A stretch of DNA of 64,000 nucleotides from assembly GCA_902785425.1 (NCBI GenBank), contig CACZYP010000011.1, positions 37,028 through 101,027 on the forward strand, given 5' to 3'. The translations under genes were made by a program, and so were the position numbers. Of the stretch, positions 60,535-64,000 are shown in pieces. Source of the stretch: an uncultured Ruminococcus sp. Its GTDB lineage: Bacteria; Bacillota; Clostridia; Oscillospirales; Acutalibacteraceae. Each line of letters opens with the position of its first letter. Within the stretch, counting starts at the first letter, position 1. The notes under the pieces were generated by a model. The model was not told where the DNA came from and did not search any database. It was given only the letters and a program-made list of their open reading frames with translations.

Positions 60535-60562
60535 TTGACAAAATCTTACAAAGTGATATACT
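60535..60562 (+). promoter_or_regulatory. Promoter of the MmcQ-EVE-like gene
   Basis: TTGACA (60535-60540), 16 bp, TATACT (60557-60562). Confidence 0.7.
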
Positions 60563-60594
60563 AATATCATGTGCGTTTTTTGAGGTGAAAATTT

Positions 60595-61356
60595 ATGAGT
60601 GAAATTTCGATCCGTAACGAGATCGATGAATATATAGTTAAGAAGTACAAAGCAAAAGCGGAGTACCTTTGGAAGAACGATCCGAATTCATGTATATACC
60701 GCCATGAGGAAAACCGAAAATGGTTTGCGATCATGATGGTGATCCCGAAAAATAAGCTCGGACTTGAAGGCGGCGAAAACGTTGAGATAATCAACCTGAA
60801 ACTTGCCGACGCTTTTTCAGCCGATCTTCTTGCTACGACGACAGAGGGCTACTTCCCGGCGTACCATATGACGAAAGGCTCAACGTGGATAACTGTCGTT
60901 CTTGACGGCACAGTGCCTGCCGGGGATATTTATCCGCTTATAGACGAAAGCTTCGGCGTAACGGCGCCGAAAGCGAAAAAAGTAAGAATGCGTGCGCCGA
61001 AGTCGTGGATAATACCTGCAAATCCGAAATACTACGACGTCGAGGCGGATTTTGCAAAGCGTGACATTATCGAGTGGAAGCAAGGTTCCGGTATCCGCAA
61101 GGGCGATACTGTGTATATGTATCTTGCAGCGCCCGTGTCGGCGATACTCTATAAATGCACCGTTATCGAAACGGGCATACCGTATGACCGTGTGAACGAG
61201 CATGTGCATATCAAATCTCTGATGCGTATACGCCTTGAACGTGTTTACGAACGAGACAGGTTTACATTTGAAACGCTCGGCGGAGAGTTCGGCATTTTTG
61301 CGATAAGAGGTCCGAGGGGTGTGCCGAATGCACTGCTTACGGCGCTTGACGGATAA
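60595..61356 (+). CDS. MmcQ/YjbR-like domain fused to an EVE/PUA-like domain
   Basis: 253 residues, soluble. The N-terminal part (about 1-115: RNEIDEYIVKKYKAKAEYLW; WFAIMMVIPKNKLGLEGGEN; GYFPAYHMTKGSTWITVVLD) is the MmcQ/YjbR fold, a small DNA-binding-like domain. The C-terminal part (about 135-253) begins KSWIIPANPKYYDVEADF and has WKQGSGIRKGDTVYMYLAAP, typical of the EVE/PUA-like fold, which reads modified bases in DNA or RNA in some families. Ligand unknown. Single-gene unit with its own promoter. Confidence 0.75.
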   Translation: MSEISIRNEIDEYIVKKYKAKAEYLWKNDPNSCIYRHEENRKWFAIMMVIPKNKLGLEGGENVEIINLKLADAFSADLLATTTEGYFPAYHMTKGSTWITVVLDGTVPAGDIYPLIDESFGVTAPKAKKVRMRAPKSWIIPANPKYYDVEADFAKRDIIEWKQGSGIRKGDTVYMYLAAPVSAILYKCTVIETGIPYDRVNEHVHIKSLMRIRLERVYERDRFTFETLGGEFGIFAIRGPRGVPNALLTALDG

Positions 61357-61392
61357 ACCGAAAACCGGTTTACTGTAAAGTTGACAAAGGTA

Positions 61393-61421
61393 TTGTCGAA
61401 TCATGCATGATGTGATATAAT
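61393..61421 (+). promoter_or_regulatory. Probable nadA promoter
   Basis: TTGTCG (61393-61398), 17 bp, TATAAT (61416-61421). A better -35 match, TTGACA at 61381, is 29 bp from the -10 and too far to pair with it. No known NAD-repressor site could be assigned. Confidence 0.5.
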
Positions 61422-61465
61422 GGGTATAACAAACGGCGTGTAAAGCCGAAAAGGAGTTTATTATC

Positions 61466-62380
61466 ATGAATATAGCCGAGCTGCAGAAGGAGATCCTTAA
61501 GCTTAAAAAGGAGCAGGACGTTTGTGTTCTTGCTCACAGCTACCAGACGAGAGAAATCACCGAGATCGCCGATTTTACCGGTGACTCGTTCGCTTTGAGT
61601 GTTGAGGCTTCAAAGGTGAAGAACAAGACGGTCATCATGTGCGGCGTTCGCTTTATGGCAGAAACTGTAAAGCTGCTTTCGCCCGAAAAAACGGTTTACC
61701 TTGCTAATCCTGTTGCAGGCTGCCCGATGGCCGAGCAGATGGACAAGGATATGATCGCCGAGTTCAAGGCGCAGAATCCCGGAGTCTGCGTTGTTGCATA
61801 TATCAACACAACTACAGACCTCAAAACTGTCTGCGATGTCTGCGTTACTTCGTCCTCTGCCGTTAAGATAGTAAAAGAGCTTGAAAGCGACGATATACTC
61901 TTTATCCCCGATATAAACCTCGGCACTTTCGTTGCAAAGAATGTTCCCGAAAAGAATATCCGTCTTATGCACGGCGGCTGTCCCGTTCATGCGGCAGTTT
62001 TGCCGAAGACTGTTGAAGAGGCAAAGGCGCTGCACCCGAACGCTCTTCTTCTCGTTCATCCCGAGTGCGTTCCGGCAGTTACGGAGCAGGCGGATTATGT
62101 AGGCTCTACTGCCGGTATCATCAAGTTTGCAAAAAACTGTGAGGGCAGCGAGTTCATTATAGGCACGGAAATAGCGATAGCTTCGCACCTTGCTTACGAA
62201 TGTCCCGGCAAGAAGTTCTATCCGCTTTCAAAGGAGCTTATCTGCCCGAATATGAAGGCTACCACGCTTGTTGATGTTTACAATACTCTCAAAGGAAACG
62301 GCGGCGAGGAGATCATCCTTGACGACGAAACGATCAAAAAAGCAAGAGTGTGCATCGACCGCATGATCGAGCTTGGCTGA
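61466..62380 (+). CDS. nadA: Quinolinate synthase
   Basis: 304 residues. Condenses iminoaspartate with dihydroxyacetone phosphate on a [4Fe-4S] cluster to make quinolinate for NAD. The three cluster cysteines lie in VIMCGVRFMAETVKLL, VHPECVPAV and ELICPNMKAT; LAHSYQTREI and MHGGCPVHAAV are also conserved. Its usual partners nadB and nadC are not beside it; the next gene overlaps or closely follows and encodes a PAP2 protein. Confidence 0.95.
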   Translation: MNIAELQKEILKLKKEQDVCVLAHSYQTREITEIADFTGDSFALSVEASKVKNKTVIMCGVRFMAETVKLLSPEKTVYLANPVAGCPMAEQMDKDMIAEFKAQNPGVCVVAYINTTTDLKTVCDVCVTSSSAVKIVKELESDDILFIPDINLGTFVAKNVPEKNIRLMHGGCPVHAAVLPKTVEEAKALHPNALLLVHPECVPAVTEQADYVGSTAGIIKFAKNCEGSEFIIGTEIAIASHLAYECPGKKFYPLSKELICPNMKATTLVDVYNTLKGNGGEEIILDDETIKKARVCIDRMIELG

Positions 62381-62387
62381 TTTTGCG

Positions 62388-62876
62388 ATGACAAAAGAGT
62401 TTTACGAGGCTTCGATAGCTGCGATCAGTTCGTCAAAAGCGAAAAAAGCGGCGTTCGGCGCAGTGTATAAAGGTCTGCCGATAGTGATGTTCATTTCGTA
62501 TCCGCTCATGCTTTTGTACATGCTCTTAACGCAGGACGAGCGTTTTTTGAAATGCTTTGCGGTGCCGCTTTTTATGTTCCTGACGCTTTCATTGGCACGC
62601 CGTTATATTAACGCCCCACGCCCGTATGAGGTCTATGATTTTACGCCGCTGTACCCGAAAGACACGCAAGGAAAGTCTTTTCCGAGCCGTCACACAGCAA
62701 GCGCAATGGTGATAGCAATGGCGTTTCTGAGCTTTTCGCCCGTGCTGGGCGCAGCATTTGCAGCCGCAGCGATACTGATAGCCGCCTCACGTATCTTTGG
62801 AGGAGTACATTTCCCGAAAGACGTCATAGCAGGTGTGCTTTATGCCGTTGCTTGCGGTATGGTGATGATACTATAG
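62388..62876 (+). CDS. PAP2 family membrane phosphatase
   Basis: 162 residues from ATG 62388; a TTG at 62373 inside the nadA end is the alternative. Four to five membrane segments and the three phosphatase motifs: RRYINAPRPYE (KxxxxxxRP-like), FPSRHTASAMV (PSxH) and SRIFGGVHFPKDVIAG (SRxxxxxHxxxD). Enzymes of this type dephosphorylate lipid phosphates such as phosphatidic acid or undecaprenyl pyrophosphate. Closely follows nadA with no clear ribosome site, so translational coupling is likely. Confidence 0.87.
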   Translation: MTKEFYEASIAAISSSKAKKAAFGAVYKGLPIVMFISYPLMLLYMLLTQDERFLKCFAVPLFMFLTLSLARRYINAPRPYEVYDFTPLYPKDTQGKSFPSRHTASAMVIAMAFLSFSPVLGAAFAAAAILIAASRIFGGVHFPKDVIAGVLYAVACGMVMIL

Positions 62877-62880
62877 GCAG

Positions 62881-62953
62881 CACCGCACAAATGACCGCCC
62901 GGCGGCTCGGCACCAAAGCTGCTTGCATATTTGACACTGCATTTATGCGGTAT
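62881..62953. repeat. Small inverted-repeat element with ACCGCA ends
   Basis: Starts CACCGCACAAATG and ends CATTTATGCGGTAT, with a CCGCCCGGCGG hairpin inside. Related to 5899-5964, and its ACCGCACAAATG end is also seen at 16871-16882. Confidence 0.5.
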
Positions 62954-62982
62954 TTTCTATAATTACATAGCGAATGATAGCA

Positions 62983-63018
62983 GACGATCAAGGAGATCTT
63001 TCTTTGATCGTCTTTTTT
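62983..63018 (+). terminator. Terminator after the PAP2 gene
   Basis: GACGATCAA stem pairs with TTGATCGTC, extended by GA/TC, then TTTTTT. Confidence 0.88.
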
Positions 63019-63064
63019 ATGAATATTTTCTTTCTGTTTTGCAAATAATATCATCGGTGATACC

Positions 63065-63520
63065 ATGATGATTATAATTATCCGCACGGCGGTGCTCTAT
63101 TTTGCGATAATAGCGGCAGTGCGGTTTATGGGCAAGCGGCAGGTGAGCGACCTGCAAAACAGCGAGCTTGTCGTTACTATGCTGCTGTCTGATATAGCGT
63201 CTATGGCGGCGCAGAATACATCTCAGCCGCTTCTGTACGGAGTTGTACCTATGACCGTGCTCGTTGCAAGCGAGGTGCTGCTTTCGGCTGCGATGTTTTC
63301 AAGCGTGAAGATCCGCCGCCTTGTGTGCGGTCAGCCGATAGTAGTTGTTTCAAACGGCAAAGCCGACAAGTTTGAACTGAGACGACTTCGCATGAGCGAG
63401 GAAGACCTGAACGAACAGCTCAGACAGCTTGAAGTATTCTCTTTAAACGACGTAAAGCTTGCGATAGTCGAAACGAACGGCAAATTAAGCGTAATGAAAA
63501 AGGAGAGCGGCAGTTCATGA
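63065..63520 (+). CDS. DUF421 (YetF-type) membrane protein
   Basis: 151 residues. Two to three N-terminal membrane segments (MIIIIRTAVLYFAIIAAVRF; GVVPMTVLVASEVLLSAAMF) with MGKRQVSDLQNSELVVTMLL between, then the cytoplasmic DUF421 domain with LVCGQPIVVVSNGKAD, LRRLRMSEEDLNEQLRQLEV. In spore formers YetF-like and YdfS-like proteins with this domain include SpoVAE-linked and spore-membrane proteins, but the role here is open. It overlaps the DUF4363 gene by four bases, a usual pairing in Clostridia. Confidence 0.88.
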   Translation: MMIIIIRTAVLYFAIIAAVRFMGKRQVSDLQNSELVVTMLLSDIASMAAQNTSQPLLYGVVPMTVLVASEVLLSAAMFSSVKIRRLVCGQPIVVVSNGKADKFELRRLRMSEEDLNEQLRQLEVFSLNDVKLAIVETNGKLSVMKKESGSS

Positions 63521-63897
63521 AAAGGATCTATGCGGCGCTTGCGATAATCGCCGTGCTTCTTTTTTGCGGATACATTGAGCGGCGCTGCGCATTTGAAGCC
63601 GCCGACAAAACTCTTGAAGCAGTCGAAAAAGCGGAATTATTCGCAGAACACAGCAAGCTTGACATGACGGAACTGTACTGTAAGCAAGCAGGAAAAATAT
63701 GGAGCGAAAACCGCACCGCTCTTGAATTGTTTCTTCCTCACAACGACCTTGACTCAGCGGCGCTTCTTGTCGATAAGGTCATCATATATGCACATTCGGG
63801 CGACGGGACGAACGTCAAAATATACATTGCCGAACTGAAAAACCGCCTTGAATCCTTCAAAGAAGCCGAGAAAATAGACGTTTACAATCTGTTTTGA
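63517..63897 (+). CDS. DUF4363 family protein
   Basis: 126 residues with one N-terminal membrane segment (about 5-20, YAALAIIAVLLFCGYI), then a helical outside domain (EAADKTLEAVEKAELFAEHS; AALLVDKVIIYAHSGDGTNV; IYIAELKNRLESFKEAEKID), as in DUF4363 proteins that accompany DUF421 genes. Function unknown; the two likely form a membrane complex. Confidence 0.82.
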   Translation: MKRIYAALAIIAVLLFCGYIERRCAFEAADKTLEAVEKAELFAEHSKLDMTELYCKQAGKIWSENRTALELFLPHNDLDSAALLVDKVIIYAHSGDGTNVKIYIAELKNRLESFKEAEKIDVYNLF

Positions 63898-63901
63898 TGT
63901 T

Positions 63902-64000
63902 TTAAGGAACCACTGAATAAATCACGCCCTACGGGCTGAGCACCCATCTTGCTTGCATCTTTTGGTCAAATTGAACTCAAAAACCTTGAAATACGTCAGT
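63902..64000. mobile_element. Left part of a second MITE-like element, cut by the window edge
   Basis: TTAAGGAACCACTGA onward is identical or nearly so to the first 99 bases of the element at 4620-4864, including CGCCCTACGGGCTGAGCACC and CCTTGAAATACGTCAGT, with small differences in the middle (about 63958-63986). Confidence 0.8.

Noticed and set aside
61381..61386. TTGACA as the nadA -35 box
   Set aside because: 29 bp from the TATAAT, too far; TTGTCG at 61393 has 17-bp spacing.

Overview
The window looks like chromosome from a spore-forming, Gram-positive Clostridia member of the Ruminococcaceae/Oscillospiraceae type (Ruminococcus or [Eubacterium] siraeum-like; the exact genus is an inference). 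Supporting signs are the dipicolinate synthase pair dpaA/dpaB, the ylmE-sepF-ylmH-divIVA cluster, AGGAGG ribosome sites, short-form HisG with HisZ, MutL with an endonuclease motif, and sorting-signal-like surface protein tails. Genes are packed in + strand operons with a few - strand ones, and nearly every longer intergenic gap is filled with dispersed inverted repeats.

Layout. 1-2500: end of a polysaccharide locus (sugar transferase, O-antigen-ligase-like polymerase). 2.7-5.4 kb: Lrp regulator with an aminotransferase, then a PadR regulator. 5.7 kb: tRNA-Val. 6.1-14.0 kb: a complete histidine operon hisZ-G-D-C-B-H-(unknown)-A-F-IE from one strong promoter. 14.5-18.7 kb (- strand): Hsp33, a methyltransferase with a YerC/TrpR-like regulator, and dpaAB. 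19.1-20.9 kb: a FliB-like cysteine-cluster protein with a pyridoxal kinase. 21.7 kb: a small anchored surface protein. 22.3-31.4 kb: miaB-ylbF-mutS-(YcxB-like)-mutL-miaA, a mismatch repair and tRNA i6A modification block. 31.7-41.7 kb: HlyD-like protein, ylmE, sepF, ylmH, divIVA, ileS, unknown, lspA, rluD (division and envelope). 41.9-46.7 kb: rplS, lepB, rbgA, rnhB, yraN, alr. 47.3-49.9 kb: polA. 50.2-53.7 kb: membrane protein, DUF3737, DUF4250, L-lactate dehydrogenase, YgjP-like metallopeptidase. 54.2-57.5 kb: a GH13 amylase fused to a DUF1653-like domain, then a secreted, possibly starch-binding surface protein. 57.5-58.2 kb: an IVP-type four-helix-bundle gene enclosed by inverted arms, then tRNA-Leu. 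58.6-64 kb: diguanylate cyclase, MmcQ-EVE-like protein, nadA, PAP2 phosphatase, DUF421 and DUF4363 proteins.

Repeats are the most unusual aspect. (i) A family here called heptad-arm elements has outer arms built of 7-bp units (AATTGAC, AATTGAA/AATGGAA, or AATGTGG types), short GC hairpins inside, and the inverted arm at the other end. They sit directly after stop codons and before the next gene, and in several gaps one arm type is nested inside another. One copy (57543-58104) encloses a four-helix-bundle protein gene of more A+T-rich codon use, which suggests that gene may be linked to the spread of the family. (ii) A MITE-like family has CAATGTCAACAACTTAAG ends; two copies have exact 10-bp flanking duplications. 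(iii) GC-rich hairpin modules recur in several gaps.

Product calls rest on motifs recognised by eye; no database search was run.
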